Positions 19,551-28,478 of a stretch of DNA of 64,000 bases are shown here, one piece after another. The position numbers and the translations under genes were made by a program. Source of the DNA: Thermococcus celer Vu 13 = JCM 8558. GTDB lineage: Archaea > Methanobacteriota_B > Thermococci > Thermococcales > Thermococcaceae. The stretch's first letter is position 1; each line of letters opens with the position of its first letter. The notes beneath the pieces were generated by a model. That model was given only the letters and a program-made list of their open reading frames with translations, did not search any database and was not told the DNA's origin. The stretch covers positions 124,001 through 188,000 of the forward strand of contig NZ_CP014854.1 in the NCBI RefSeq assembly GCF_002214365.1. The letters are read 5' to 3'.

Positions 19551-19735
19551 GCCAGCTTCGCCTTCAGTTTTTTGGCTATATCCTCGAGGTCGAACTCTTT
19601 CTCGTCTATGCCCTCTATTATGGTTTTAAGCTTTCCGTAGCGGGCCTTCTCGATGTAAACCCTTATCCTCTGCTGTTCCTTCAGCACTTCCTTAAAGAGC
19701 ATCTCATCCAGAGGGTTAACGATCCTGGGCACCAA
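19436..19735 (-). CDS. Translation initiation factor aIF1 (SUI1 family)
   Basis: A 99-residue SUI1-domain protein that keeps start-codon selection accurate on the 30S subunit. Typical motifs: [25 protein letters not shown] and [15 protein letters not shown]. The frame opens with TTG at 19735 ([11 protein letters not shown]); a GTG at 19732 is six bases after GGTGA and equally likely. It lies within the ribosomal operon between rpl29 and pop4 and overlaps the 5' part of the long pop4 frame. Confidence 0.93.
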   Translation of the reverse strand: MVPRIVNPLDEMLFKEVLKEQQRIRVYIEKARYGKLKTIIEGIDEKEFDLEDIAKKLKAKLACGGTVKKGRIELQGDHRERVKKLLGDLGFSEDLIEIE

Positions 19736-19738
19736 CCA

Positions 19739-19939
19739 TCACCTTTTCTCCCTAAGCTTCTCCTTCTTTATGGTCAGCAGGCGCGCTATGTCGCGCCTGA
19801 GGTTCCGGATGACCATGGGGTTCTCGAGGGAGGCCCCCATGGTGAGCACACCCCTTTCCTTGGCAAGCTCCAGTCTCAGCTCCCTGAGCTTCTCATCTAT
19901 CTCCTCGATGCTCATCTCCCTGATCTCACTCGGCTTCAT
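19739..19939 (-). CDS. rpl29: 50S ribosomal protein uL29
   Basis: A 66-residue two-helix protein ([20 protein letters not shown]... [18 protein letters not shown]) at the tunnel exit, where SRP docks. GGTGAGCGCGA precedes the ATG. Its first 14 bases overlap the end of rps3. Confidence 0.96.
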   Translation of the reverse strand: MKPSEIREMSIEEIDEKLRELRLELAKERGVLTMGASLENPMVIRNLRRDIARLLTIKKEKLREKR

Positions 19940-20555
19940 TCGCGCTCACCTCTTCCTGGATCTTCTCCACGATCTCGATCTCATCCGGGAGCTTGGCGTC
20001 GGGCGGCATGATCGAGACTTTGACGCCTATAACACCGAGTTTGAGCTTGGCCTGGGCGTAGCCCCTGCTGACGAGGGTCTCGGCGGGGTTCCCAACCTTG
20101 GCGAGGTAACCCTGGTAGAAGCGGACGCTCTTGGCCCTCTCGCCCGTGAGCTTTCCGCTGAGGCGGATCTCAACTCCCCTTGCACCGTTCCTCATGATGG
20201 CCCTTATGGCGCTGTAGGCGGCCCTCCTGAAGTGGATGCCCCTCTCGAGGGCCCGGGCCAGCCTTATCGCCTGAACCTTGGCGTTCAGGTAGGGGTTCTT
20301 GATCTCCTCGACCTCTATCTGGGGGTTCTCAAGGCCGAACTGCCTCTCAAGGATCCTCGTGAGCTCCCTGATGCGCCTTCCGCCCCTTCCTATAACGTAA
20401 CCGGGGCTGGCGGCGAAGATGACGACCTTGGTTCCGAGGGGGGTCTTCTTGATGTCTATTCCGCTGTAACCTGCTCTCCTCAGTTCCTTCTCAAGGTACT
20501 CGTCGATGAGCATCTCCCTAACGCCTTCCTCGATGAAGTATCTCTCGATCGCCAA
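19926..20555 (-). CDS. rps3: 30S ribosomal protein uS3
   Basis: A 209-residue S3. The KH domain carries the GRGG motif ([20 protein letters not shown]). I place the start at TTG 20555, giving [15 protein letters not shown], because GGAGGTGA lies exactly five bases upstream; the GTG at 20564 overlaps the rpl22 stop but sits inside that binding site. S3 lines the mRNA entry tunnel. Confidence 0.93.
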   Translation of the reverse strand: MAIERYFIEEGVREMLIDEYLEKELRRAGYSGIDIKKTPLGTKVVIFAASPGYVIGRGGRRIRELTRILERQFGLENPQIEVEEIKNPYLNAKVQAIRLARALERGIHFRRAAYSAIRAIMRNGARGVEIRLSGKLTGERAKSVRFYQGYLAKVGNPAETLVSRGYAQAKLKLGVIGVKVSIMPPDAKLPDEIEIVEKIQEEVSANEAE

Positions 20556-20560
20556 AGATC

Positions 20561-21031
20561 TCACCTCCTAATCTCCTCAACGACTATCTCGATATGCGTT
20601 GTCTCCTCGTTGAACGGTGTGGCCCTACCGAAGGCCCTCGGGATGTATCCCCTGAGAACCGGTCCCCTGTGGGCCGCGGCGTGGATTATCCTTAGCCTGT
20701 CAGGGTCGAGGCCCTTCCCCTCGGCGTTGTTCTTGGCGTTGAGGAGGACCTTCTTGACGGCCCTGGCGACCTTGACCGGGTACCTTCCGGGCCCGAAGCC
20801 CCTTCCGGGCTTGTGTCCCTGGCTGTCGTTGAAGCGCTTCATCGGCACGGGTCTCCTGAGGGCGATGACGTCGTCGAGGTACTTGAGGGCGTCGTTGAGC
20901 ATCATGCCCCTTATCTCCCTGAGGAGCTCGACGCTGTGCTTGGGCGAGATCCTGAGGTCCCTTCCGCTGGCGCGGGCCATCCTGTCCGGATCAAAATTTT
21001 GGAATGAGTAGGAAAACCTGCCCCTGCTCAT
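20561..21031 (-). CDS. rpl22: 50S ribosomal protein uL22
   Basis: A 156-residue L22 whose beta-hairpin lines the exit tunnel. Seen: [21 protein letters not shown] and [28 protein letters not shown] precedes ATG 21031. It is between rps19 and rps3 as in the S10 operon. Confidence 0.97.
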   Translation of the reverse strand: MSRGRFSYSFQNFDPDRMARASGRDLRISPKHSVELLREIRGMMLNDALKYLDDVIALRRPVPMKRFNDSQGHKPGRGFGPGRYPVKVARAVKKVLLNAKNNAEGKGLDPDRLRIIHAAAHRGPVLRGYIPRAFGRATPFNEETTHIEIVVEEIRR

Positions 21032-21041
21032 CTAAACCACC

Positions 21042-21443
21042 TCACTTGATTGCCACGAACATCGATGACCTGGTCGCACCGACACCCGGTGAGCCGTGCT
21101 GGACTACCTTCCTCGTGAGCGCGAACTCGCCGAGGTAGTGGCCTATCATCTCTTCCTTGATCTCCACCGGGACGAACTCCTTTCCGTTGTAGACGTGGAT
21201 GGTTATACCGACCATCTCCGGGAGGATGACCATGTCCCTGCTGTGGGTCCTTATCGGTTTCTTGTACTTGCCCTTCCTCGCGAGCCTTATCTTCCTGAGG
21301 AGCTTCTTCTGTTCGGGTGAAAGACCGCGCTTAAGGCTCCTTCTCTGTCTTGACGGCAGGAGTTTGGCAAAATCCTCGAGTGACATGTTGAGAAGTTCCT
21401 CGAAGGTGTAACCCCTGTACTTAAACTCCTTCTTTCTCGCCAT
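21042..21443 (-). CDS. rps19: 30S ribosomal protein uS19
   Basis: A 133-residue S19 with [22 protein letters not shown] and the C-terminal [20 protein letters not shown], typical of archaeal S19 (eukaryotic S15). ATG 21443 ([12 protein letters not shown]) is the family start. Its reading frame start is just past the rpl2 stop. Confidence 0.96.
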   Translation of the reverse strand: MARKKEFKYRGYTFEELLNMSLEDFAKLLPSRQRRSLKRGLSPEQKKLLRKIRLARKGKYKKPIRTHSRDMVILPEMVGITIHVYNGKEFVPVEIKEEMIGHYLGEFALTRKVVQHGSPGVGATRSSMFVAIK

Positions 21444-21448
21444 CTTCA

Positions 21449-22168
21449 TCACTTCCTCCTACCCGTTCTTCTCGCGGCTATGTGACCGACCTTCCTTCCG
21501 GGCGGGGCCCGCCTCGAGACGGTGCTCGGCCTGCCTATGTGGTGCTCCTTACCACCGTGCGGGTGGTTGACGGCGTTCATCTTGACGCCCCTCGGCTTCG
21601 GCCAGAACCTGTTGCGGGCCTTGGCTATGTAGTATGCCTTACCGGCCTTGACGATCGGCTTCTCGAGCCTGCCGCCCCCGGCAACCACGCCTATGGTGGC
21701 GCGGCACATCGGGTTGAAGCTCTTGAGCTCACCGCTCGGGAGCTGGACTATGACCTTGTCCTTCTCCCTGCTGACGACGAGGGCGTAGGCACCGCCAGCC
21801 CTTACGTACTTGCCCCCATCCCCGGGCACTCCCTCGATGTCGTAGACGTAGCTTCCCTCAGGGATCATGGCCAGCGGGAGGGTGTTGCCTATCTTCACCG
21901 GTGCGCTCGGACCGATGGCTATCTCCTCCCCAACGAGGATTCCCTCGGGGGCTATTATGAGCTTCTCCATTCCGTTCTCGAACTTGACGCGGGCAACTGG
22001 AGCGGTCCTTCCCGGGTCGTGGAGTATCTCGACGACCTTGCCGACGAGGGTCTTCTCCCTGGTGAGGTTGAGCGGAAGGTACCTAACCGCCCCCCTGTAC
22101 CTGTGCGAGGGGGCCCTAAAGGTCGTGGTTCCTTTACCTCTCCTCTGCTGAATCAGACTCTTTCCCAT
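21449..22168 (-). CDS. rpl2: 50S ribosomal protein uL2
   Basis: A 239-residue L2, needed for peptidyl-transferase activity and subunit joining. The invariant [12 protein letters not shown] segment, with the functionally important histidine, lies near the C-terminus. ATG 22168 ([11 protein letters not shown]) follows GGGGTGAGTGAG. Confidence 0.97.
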   Translation of the reverse strand: MGKSLIQQRRGKGTTTFRAPSHRYRGAVRYLPLNLTREKTLVGKVVEILHDPGRTAPVARVKFENGMEKLIIAPEGILVGEEIAIGPSAPVKIGNTLPLAMIPEGSYVYDIEGVPGDGGKYVRAGGAYALVVSREKDKVIVQLPSGELKSFNPMCRATIGVVAGGGRLEKPIVKAGKAYYIAKARNRFWPKPRGVKMNAVNHPHGGKEHHIGRPSTVSRRAPPGRKVGHIAARRTGRRK

Positions 22169-22181
22169 CTCACTCACCCCT

Positions 22182-22442
22182 TCAGAACAATCCTATCCTT
22201 GCGGCGACCTCACTTGCGCTGTACTCGGGTTTGAGCTTCACGTAGGCCTTCTTCTCTCCCCTCATCGTCACGAGGGTGTTGACCTTCTCGACCTTGACGT
22301 TGAACATCGCTTCAACGGCCCTCTTGATGTCCGCCTTTGTGGCCCTCCTGTCCACTATGAAGGTGAGCTTGTTCTCGCTCTCTATCATCGCCACGGCCTT
22401 CTCCGTGACGACCGGCTTCACGATGACCTTGTACGGATCCAT
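22182..22442 (-). CDS. rpl23: 50S ribosomal protein uL23
   Basis: An 86-residue L23 ([16 protein letters not shown]..., [21 protein letters not shown]), a tunnel-exit protein that docks SRP. ATG 22442 follows GGGTGATGGAG; the longer reading overlaps rpl4 further. Confidence 0.96.
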   Translation of the reverse strand: MDPYKVIVKPVVTEKAVAMIESENKLTFIVDRRATKADIKRAVEAMFNVKVEKVNTLVTMRGEKKAYVKLKPEYSASEVAARIGLF

Positions 22443-22447
22443 CTCCA

Positions 22448-23215
22448 TCACCCATAGATCTCCCTAAGTCTCTCTATTGCCCCCTTCGTCCAGACGGTGA
22501 GCCTTCCCGGGTGCGTTCCGGGGGCGAGCAACTCCGCGCTGAGGTTCTCGACGGTGACGACGTCAACGCCCGGGTGGTTCCTGGCGCCCTGGACGATTCC
22601 CTCGTTCCTGGCGACTACGACGAGCGGCCCCCTGGCCTTCTTGTACCTCCTTCCGCGCATCTTGCCCTTCCCGGCGCGGATCTTGGTGTTTCTCTTCGCC
22701 CTCTCGATGTCGTCCCAGACGCCGAGCTTCTTGAATATCTCCCTGGTCTGGGCGGTCTTGAAGACCTTCTCGAGGTCGTCGGTAACCACCAGCGGAACCT
22801 GGGGAACGTTCTCAACGACGTGTCCCCTGGCCCTTACGAGGTCGTAGTTGGCAGTCGCAGCTATGGCGCTCATTATGGCCAGCCTGCGCTCCTTCTTGTT
22901 GATGTCCTCCCAGATTATCTTCTCGACCTTCGGCGGGTGCGTTCTCCTCCCACCGCGGGCGAAGGGAACGAAGGCCGCGAACCTCGGTGAGGTCTTTATC
23001 CTCTCGACCCTCGCCATACCGTGGCCCTTACCGATGTTCTCGGTGACGCGTCTCTTGCCCGCGTAGGGGCTCCTGCCCTGTGGCTGAATCCTGTGCGTCC
23101 ACGAGGCTATAACCGCGCGCCTGATGAGGTCCGGCCTGAAGGGGGTGGCAAAGACCTTCGGAAGCTCTATCTCCTCCACGGGCTCGCCCTCAAGACTGAA
23201 AACCTTAACCTTCAT
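22448..23215 (-). CDS. rpl4: 50S ribosomal protein uL4
   Basis: A 255-residue L4 of archaeal length. The extended loop rich in Arg/Gly ([17 protein letters not shown]... [10 protein letters not shown]) reaches the tunnel constriction. GAGGTGAGATAG precedes the ATG. Between rpl3 and rpl23 as in the S10 operon. Confidence 0.97.
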   Translation of the reverse strand: MKVKVFSLEGEPVEEIELPKVFATPFRPDLIRRAVIASWTHRIQPQGRSPYAGKRRVTENIGKGHGMARVERIKTSPRFAAFVPFARGGRRTHPPKVEKIIWEDINKKERRLAIMSAIAATANYDLVRARGHVVENVPQVPLVVTDDLEKVFKTAQTREIFKKLGVWDDIERAKRNTKIRAGKGKMRGRRYKKARGPLVVVARNEGIVQGARNHPGVDVVTVENLSAELLAPGTHPGRLTVWTKGAIERLREIYG

Positions 23216-23225
23216 CTATCTCACC

Positions 23226-24269
23226 TCACTGCTTGGACTCCCTACTGACGTAGGTTATCTGCGGTCTCTCAACCGGTGGCCTCTTCTTCGGCGGCCTGAT
23301 GGCCGGCCTGACCCTGACGATCCTCTTGAAGGGACCCTGTACGGTTCCGGCTATCAGGAGGAAGTCGCTCCTCACGACGCCGTAGTGCGGGAAGCCACCC
23401 TTCGGGGTTATCTCCATCTCCTTTCCGCCATCGAGCTTGAGCTTTCCGTTCTCACCTATAGCTATGAGCCTCTTGTTGAACTCCGTCCTGTGGTGGAAGC
23501 CCATCTGACCGGCCAGTGGAACCGTCCACATGACCCTGGTGGGGTGCCATGGGCCGAGGTTACCGATGTGCCTGGCCTTTCCGGCTCTCTGGGCCTTGTG
23601 GAACTGGATCTTAACGCCCCAGCGCTTGACCGGGCCCTGCGTTCCCTTGCCCTTGGTGACCGCCACAACGTCCAGGAGCTCGCCCTCGTGGAGAACCTCG
23701 CTCGCCCTGAGCTCCTTGCCTATCTTTTCCCTGGCGTACTCGAACTTCGCCTTGACGTCGTCGCCACCGATGGCGTACTCCATGACCTCCGGCTTCTTCT
23801 TGAGCTTGATGAGCCACGGCTGGGTGTGGACGAGAAGCCTGACGTCGACTATCTCGCCGTCGTTGACGAGGTCCTCGAGCTTACCGAGCTTCTCCCTGAA
23901 GGCCTCTTCACCGTAGTCCTTCGGCAGGGTCCTTATCCTCCTCTTCACATTGTCGTTGAGCTCGTGGAACCAGACCTCCGTAGCGGTCTCGAGTCCGAGG
24001 TATCCCTGCCTGTAGGCCCTGATGCCGTAGACGAAGAGCGGCGGGACCTCAATTACCGTAACCGGCATGAAGATCTCCTTGCCCTTGGTGAGCCCGGGAC
24101 TGTCGTCTATCATGAGCACGTGGGTCATGCCTGCCTTGTAGCCGGCGAAACCCAGCATTCTGACCTCACTGTCCTGTGGCCACGTTCTGATTCTCGGGAC
24201 TACGCTCCTGGCCCTCTTTCTCGGGGAGTAAGCCAGTGAACCTCTCCTTGGCCTGTGTATTTTTCCCAT
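23226..24269 (-). CDS. rpl3: 50S ribosomal protein uL3
   Basis: A 347-residue archaeal/eukaryotic L3. The N-terminus ([20 protein letters not shown]) and the conserved loop around GHWHP-like [20 protein letters not shown] near the peptidyl-transferase centre are visible. It is the first ribosomal protein gene of the super-operon, one base after the SPOUT methyltransferase stop. Confidence 0.97.
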   Translation of the reverse strand: MGKIHRPRRGSLAYSPRKRARSVVPRIRTWPQDSEVRMLGFAGYKAGMTHVLMIDDSPGLTKGKEIFMPVTVIEVPPLFVYGIRAYRQGYLGLETATEVWFHELNDNVKRRIRTLPKDYGEEAFREKLGKLEDLVNDGEIVDVRLLVHTQPWLIKLKKKPEVMEYAIGGDDVKAKFEYAREKIGKELRASEVLHEGELLDVVAVTKGKGTQGPVKRWGVKIQFHKAQRAGKARHIGNLGPWHPTRVMWTVPLAGQMGFHHRTEFNKRLIAIGENGKLKLDGGKEMEITPKGGFPHYGVVRSDFLLIAGTVQGPFKRIVRVRPAIRPPKKRPPVERPQITYVSRESKQ

Positions 24270-24270
24270 C

Positions 24271-25041
24271 TCAATCCCTCCTTATGAGATTAAACACCGC
24301 GAGTGTGGCCAGTACGGCCTCCTCGGTGCGGACGGTCTTCGTCCGCTGATTCGGAATCGTGTTGAGGATTAGATCAAAGTCATATTCCTCCTCGCCGAGG
24401 AGCTCCATCACGCCCTTCCTCGGTGAGCCGAAGACGAATCCGACCTCCCCCTCGAGCGGGGGAAGCTTCACCTCCCGAACGTCGCGCCCCCTCCTGGAGG
24501 TCGCGATGCTCAGGTCCAGCCCGGCCTTTTTAAGTGTTTTTGCCAGTGACTTCCCCGTAAGGTGCACCCTGTACCCCCAGTACTCCACCGGCCTTGCCGG
24601 TATAACCCTGAGCGGCTTTACCGAGACGATCCGGAAGGTTGCGCGCCCTTCCACGCCCCCCTCGACCGTGGCAAGCTCATCGAGCCCGATGTCGGCGTAA
24701 ACCCGCTTCCCCCTCCTGAAGGCGAAGCCCTCGCGGATCTCCCCGACCTTCGGCTTTCCCTTGAGCTTGTGGTGGGGCGTCCGCAACGGCGGGATGACGC
24801 CGACGTACCTCAGCTCGGGCATCAGGGGGAACAGCCTCTTCCTGAGGTACTGGGGAGTTTCCGCGTACTCGAGGATGGTTTTGATGAACTTCCCGTCCCT
24901 TCCGCCCGCCCTGTATATCCAGACGTGCTCGACGCCGAAGATCGCGCAGGCCCTGGCTATCTGACCAACCTTGTACGTCCTGATTTTTGGGTCGTCGCTT
25001 TCCTCGAGGAGCGAATCCGGAATGAAGACGTGCCAGGCCAT
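24271..25041 (-). CDS. SPOUT-fold RNA methyltransferase (COG2106/SPOUT1 family)
   Basis: A 256-residue protein of the SPOUT family that also includes human C9orf114 and archaeal MTH1-type proteins, proposed to methylate rRNA uridine. The trefoil-knot region appears near the C-terminus ([43 protein letters not shown]). It heads the S10 super-operon and is one base from rpl3, a placement seen in many archaea, which suggests a role in ribosome maturation. The exact target base is inferred from the family. Confidence 0.85.
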   Translation of the reverse strand: MAWHVFIPDSLLEESDDPKIRTYKVGQIARACAIFGVEHVWIYRAGGRDGKFIKTILEYAETPQYLRKRLFPLMPELRYVGVIPPLRTPHHKLKGKPKVGEIREGFAFRRGKRVYADIGLDELATVEGGVEGRATFRIVSVKPLRVIPARPVEYWGYRVHLTGKSLAKTLKKAGLDLSIATSRRGRDVREVKLPPLEGEVGFVFGSPRKGVMELLGEEEYDFDLILNTIPNQRTKTVRTEEAVLATLAVFNLIRRD

Positions 25042-25097
25042 TTTCCGTCATCCTTACGCCCTGCTAACTTCAACGCTGAAGTGGGGTCTATGTAGAG

Positions 25098-25114
25098 TAT
25101 TTAAAAGGCTTTCG
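25098..25114 (-). promoter_or_regulatory. Promoter of the S10-spc ribosomal super-operon
   Basis: On the minus strand GAAAGCC (BRE-like) is followed by CTTTTAAATA, a strong archaeal TATA box, about 57 bases upstream of the SPOUT methyltransferase ATG. No comparable element was found until adkA, so it probably drives roughly 12.5 kb from the methyltransferase to secY. Confidence 0.65.
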
Positions 25115-25217
25115 AACCCTGCAACCCTTTTTTGAGTTGAGAGGTGTAGAACTTTTTTGCAAAAGGTCTTTCCCGAACCCGGTGATACCTTTGAAATGAG
25201 CTTCCGCCCGAAGAGGG

Positions 25218-26360
25218 TCAATCCACGAAAGCCCGCCCGTTCCACAGCTCCCTCATCTCGCGCGTAGCGTCCGGATAAACCCTTTTGAAGGTTATCCTCC
25301 AGTAGCCGTTCTTGAGATCCTCAATGTCCTCGATGTGGATCCTCACGCCGAGCCTCTCGAAGTGGGCCACCATCCTGTAGGCCGTGCCGATGTTCTTCAC
25401 CCTCACGGTGAATACCTCCTCAACTTCGCCACCGCTGGCAACTTCGTGGATGCTCTCAACGAATGGCCCCAGCAGGGCTTTTCCAAGGGCCTTCGCGTAC
25501 TCGTCGAACTCCTCTCCCCGAAGGTGCCTCTCCGCAAAATAGAAGGCGAGCCTCTTGATCCTCGCCATGAAATAGCCGTGGGGCAGGTCAAAGAATATGC
25601 GCGAGCCTATTCTGACGTCGTTGACGTTGGCGTAGGGCGTTACGTACTTCGCTATCCTCCTCATGTCGGGGCTCTTCATGACGATGCCCTCCCGCCCTTC
25701 CCGGCTGAGCCTCTCTATGAGCCCCCTCAGGTCATCGATTCTGGAACTATCGTACAGCCCGAATACCTCAACGTGCGGGATGCCGTATTTCCGGGCGAGG
25801 TCATAACGCTCCTCCGCGGGAAGGCTTTTTCCCGTCCCCTTCTCCTGGATGTCGAAGAGGAAAAACCGGATGTCCCCCTCAACGTAGGGCGGTCCCTCGA
25901 CGATGTACGGACTCTCGGGTCCGGCCATTTCCCCGACCAGAACGAGGTCAGGGTAGTCCCTGAAGAACCCTTCATCAACGAAATCAAGGATCCTCTCCGT
26001 CGTGAAAGGGCAAACGAAACCGCCCCTCGTCAAGGCAAGGATTCTCCTTCCCACCTTAACGACCCTGACGTTGTAGCCGTCCACCTTTTCCTCCACGTAG
26101 AAGGGTTCCCCCTTGAAAACCCTCCTTACCCCGTTCTCCAGCTGAACGATGCGCTTTATGTGGGGAAAGCCGGGAACAACGTCGCCGTTCTCAAAGACCA
26201 CCGTCCCGCGCCTGAAACCCCTGGCGGAATCTCGAAAGCGGACGTACCTTATGCCTTCGAATTCGTCTTCAACGATCCCACCCTTTCCCTCAAGAACCGC
26301 CAGCCTCTCCTCCTCCAAGCCGAGTTTGAGAAGGGTCGCCCTAAAGCCCGAGCTTACCAT
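25218..26360 (-). CDS. ATP-dependent RNA ligase (Rnl3 family)
   Basis: A 380-residue nucleotidyltransferase matching the archaeal homodimeric RNA ligases studied from Methanothermobacter and Pyrococcus. Motif I is EKVDGYNVR with the adenylated Lys near residue 92; motif III is LVGEMAG (141-147), IIIa FFLFDIQ (166-172), IV EGIVMK (224-229) and V RRIAKYV (234-240). The C-terminal part (about 260-380) corresponds to the family's dimerisation domain. It seals 5'-phosphate/3'-OH RNA ends and can circularise RNA. It stands alone with its own upstream region. Confidence 0.92.
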   Translation of the reverse strand: MVSSGFRATLLKLGLEEERLAVLEGKGGIVEDEFEGIRYVRFRDSARGFRRGTVVFENGDVVPGFPHIKRIVQLENGVRRVFKGEPFYVEEKVDGYNVRVVKVGRRILALTRGGFVCPFTTERILDFVDEGFFRDYPDLVLVGEMAGPESPYIVEGPPYVEGDIRFFLFDIQEKGTGKSLPAEERYDLARKYGIPHVEVFGLYDSSRIDDLRGLIERLSREGREGIVMKSPDMRRIAKYVTPYANVNDVRIGSRIFFDLPHGYFMARIKRLAFYFAERHLRGEEFDEYAKALGKALLGPFVESIHEVASGGEVEEVFTVRVKNIGTAYRMVAHFERLGVRIHIEDIEDLKNGYWRITFKRVYPDATREMRELWNGRAFVD

Positions 26361-26367
26361 CGTCCCA

Positions 26368-26381
26368 CCAACACATGTTGG
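26368..26381. promoter_or_regulatory. Inverted repeat just upstream of the RNA ligase start
   Basis: CCAACA-CA-TGTTGG is a 6-bp inverted repeat with a 2-base spacer, seven bases upstream of the RNA ligase ATG. On the minus strand it lies between a TATA-like TATATTCATA (near 26405-26414) and the start, so it could be an operator at the transcription start or an mRNA leader hairpin that masks GGTGGG. Confidence 0.4.
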
Positions 26382-26481
26382 ATCGCATCGTTAATAATCG
26401 TTATGAATATACGACAAAAGCCCGGGCGGGAAATGCGAACACATAGAACATGAAAAGTAGGGAAGAGAGGATACACCGGCG

Positions 26482-26521
26482 TTGCACTTTAGTGCTGCAC
26501 TTCAGTGCTGCACTTCAGTGC
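26482..26521. repeat. 13-bp tandem repeat at the rpl10e stop codon
   Basis: Two perfect copies of AGTGCTGCACTTC (26491-26503 and 26504-26516) are flanked by partial copies (26482-26490 and from 26517). Each unit holds the dyad GTGC-(T/A)-GCAC. The rpl10e stop codon (26515-26517) lies at a unit junction, so the duplication copied the stop codon beyond the gene end. Confidence 0.85.
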
Positions 26522-27063
26522 TTCATTGTCGAGAGGACCTTCGTGGTGACGTCGTTGCCCTCCCTGTCGTAGATCCTGTAGTAGGCGCTGTAGGGCAGCT
26601 TCATCTTGGCCCTGTGCATGGCTCCGAGGGCGAACTTGAGGTGGCTCTCGTTGAGCCAGACGCTGATTATCTTCTGGTCCTTCCTGACGCGGGCGGCCAG
26701 TCCTATGGGCTTACCGAAGGGCCTGCGCATACCGTTTCCGTAACGGTCGGCCTTCCTCCCGGTGGCCATCGGGTTCTCCCTGAGGACCTGGAAGGGATAG
26801 ACCCTTATCTTGAAGTGGTAGTTGCTCCTACCGACGTTCTTCTGGAGGTACCTGTTCACCTGAATACGGATGGCCTCGAGGGCGTTCTGCCTTATCTGCA
26901 TGGCCTGCTCGGCGTGAAGGCTCACCTCGTACTCGAACTCCGCGGAGAGGTTGCCCATGTCGAAGATGGTTATCTTCGGACCGGGGGCACCGCGTATGTA
27001 TTCCCTCCTCGTGTAAGCGGGCTTGTCAACGTCCCTATCGATCTTGGCCGGTCTAAGTCCCAT
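26515..27063 (-). CDS. rpl10e: 50S ribosomal protein uL16 (archaeal L10e)
   Basis: A 182-residue L10e, the archaeal/eukaryotic counterpart of L16, near the A-site tRNA. Seen: [47 protein letters not shown]. It is monocistronic with a strong TATA box. Its 3' end runs into a 13-bp tandem repeat that includes the last codons and the TGA stop. Confidence 0.96.
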   Translation of the reverse strand: MGLRPAKIDRDVDKPAYTRREYIRGAPGPKITIFDMGNLSAEFEYEVSLHAEQAMQIRQNALEAIRIQVNRYLQKNVGRSNYHFKIRVYPFQVLRENPMATGRKADRYGNGMRRPFGKPIGLAARVRKDQKIISVWLNESHLKFALGAMHRAKMKLPYSAYYRIYDREGNDVTTKVLSTMKH

Positions 27064-27114
27064 ACTCTCACCTCCAAATGAGCGTAAGTTAAGCCTAAAC
27101 CTACCTTGGCGTGG

Positions 27115-27126
27115 CTTTTATAAAAG
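27115..27126 (-). promoter_or_regulatory. Promoter of rpl10e
   Basis: CTTTTATAAAAG is a symmetric TATA element about 52-63 bases upstream of the rpl10e ATG on the minus strand. A GGAGGTGAGAGT ribosome binding site directly precedes the ATG. Confidence 0.6.
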
Positions 27127-27145
27127 TTTTGGAGTTTCCTCACGT

Positions 27146-28315
27146 TCACTTATCGACCTCCCTTTTAAGCTTAACACCCTCCCACATCAGAACCAGGGAG
27201 ACCGGCGCGAAGGCGAGCAACGCCAGGTTGAGCGTCACGAACCAGTGGGCCTCCCCGAGGGAGTAGGCAACGCCAAAGAGCATGCCACCGAGAAAAGTCG
27301 AGAGGTTCTGAACGCCATTGACCCCGCCTATGGCGAGGGAAGAGCGGTGGTAACCCGACAGGACCTTCCTCGATATGGGCCTGAAGCTCTGGAAGGCGAA
27401 GAGGGCCAGGAATATTCCGAGGAAAACGGTTGGAGCCGTCTTTATCGCCGCGAGGAGAGGGGAGAGCGCGGCGGTGAGGGAGGTGAAAACTACCATCCGC
27501 CTCTCACTCCTCACGTCCGCCAGCCAGGAGACGAAGTAACTCAGGAGCGATGATAGAAAACCAGTCCAGCCGATGAGGGTTGCGGTTCTGGCCTTGCCCA
27601 TCCCCAGGGCCTCGGAGACGTAGACGTAGGTTATCTCGCCGGAGGTGAACGCCACTATAACCGCCATCAGCGAGGCGATGATTAGGATCTTCCCCGGATC
27701 GAGGCCCGGCCCCTCACCGCCGGAGCTCTTCGGCCTCTTCGGTGTTATCCTCTCGTAGAGCAGGAGATAGCTGACCACCATTATCATCCCCGTCAGCAGG
27801 AAAAAGACCGACGAGATCCACATCTGGCCGCCTAACCCGAGGTTAATCGTGTAGGCGTAGACGTAGTTCCCGAGGAGGGAGGCCAGGCTGCCGGAGAAGA
27901 AATAGATCGCGGTGACCCTCGCCCGTATCTCCCTCGGCGTCGCAACCGCTATCACGAACTGCGCCATTGGCCAGCTCAGACCGTTGAGAAAGCCGTTGAG
28001 GAGCTTTATTCCGGCCACCTGGGGCCACGTGGATGTAAGGGGGTAGAGCTGAACGGCCAGGGCGTTTCCCATCATGGCAAGGGCACCGACGTAGACGAGC
28101 CCCTTACTCCTCTCCAGCATCAACCCGCCGAAGACCGAGGAAAAGGCCCTCGCGAGAACGAACGACATCGAGACGATTGAAACGGAGAGCATCGAAGCTT
28201 TCAGGGCATCGCGCGTGTAGAACGCCACCGCCGGAGTTGCGAGCCGGAAGGCCACCGTGCCGGTGAAGGCGGAGAGTACGAGGAGGGTTATTCCAACGAG
28301 ACGTCTGGACTCCAT
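27146..28315 (-). CDS. MFS-type transporter
   Basis: A 389-residue membrane protein with about 12 hydrophobic helices in two halves, separated by a charged cytoplasmic loop (RITPKRPKSSGGEGP) near residues 190-205. Short basic loops such as ERSKG and DVRSERR fit the A-motif positions of the major facilitator superfamily. The substrate cannot be inferred. GGTGGTCGC precedes the ATG. It is divergent from the aminotransferase gene. Confidence 0.82.
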   Translation of the reverse strand: MESRRLVGITLLVLSAFTGTVAFRLATPAVAFYTRDALKASMLSVSIVSMSFVLARAFSSVFGGLMLERSKGLVYVGALAMMGNALAVQLYPLTSTWPQVAGIKLLNGFLNGLSWPMAQFVIAVATPREIRARVTAIYFFSGSLASLLGNYVYAYTINLGLGGQMWISSVFFLLTGMIMVVSYLLLYERITPKRPKSSGGEGPGLDPGKILIIASLMAVIVAFTSGEITYVYVSEALGMGKARTATLIGWTGFLSSLLSYFVSWLADVRSERRMVVFTSLTAALSPLLAAIKTAPTVFLGIFLALFAFQSFRPISRKVLSGYHRSSLAIGGVNGVQNLSTFLGGMLFGVAYSLGEAHWFVTLNLALLAFAPVSLVLMWEGVKLKREVDK

Positions 28316-28344
28316 GCGACCACCTTCTAAACGTTAAACTTGGA

Positions 28345-28379
28345 TTTTAAAAGTCTTGGTCATGCCGAAGATTCTTCGG
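28345..28379 (-). promoter_or_regulatory. MFS promoter with adjoining palindrome
   Basis: TTTTAAAA (28345-28352) is the TATA box of the MFS gene on the minus strand. Immediately upstream lies the 15-bp palindrome CCGAAGA-T-TCTTCGG (28365-28379), in the position of an activator or dual-control site between the divergent MFS and aminotransferase genes. Confidence 0.45.
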
Positions 28380-28437
28380 TAAGGGGTTCGGCAAATGGGC
28401 GGAGCTTCAAGGAAGGGCCCTTGCCACCAGCGAACCC

Positions 28438-28448
28438 TTTTTATATTT
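28438..28448 (+). promoter_or_regulatory. Promoter of the class V aminotransferase gene
   Basis: TTTTTATATTT preceded by CGAACCC lies about 31-41 bases upstream of the chosen GTG start. The predicted transcription start falls at the GAGGTGA ribosome binding site, giving a leader of only about ten bases. Confidence 0.5.
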
Positions 28449-28478
28449 CCATCCCAAACCACCGCCGAGGTGATGTCC

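Noticed and set aside
25160-25200. Thermococcales glycolytic regulator (TGR) motif
   Set aside because: Only one half-site (GTGATA) is found; the matching half at the right spacing is absent, and the nearby genes are not glycolytic.
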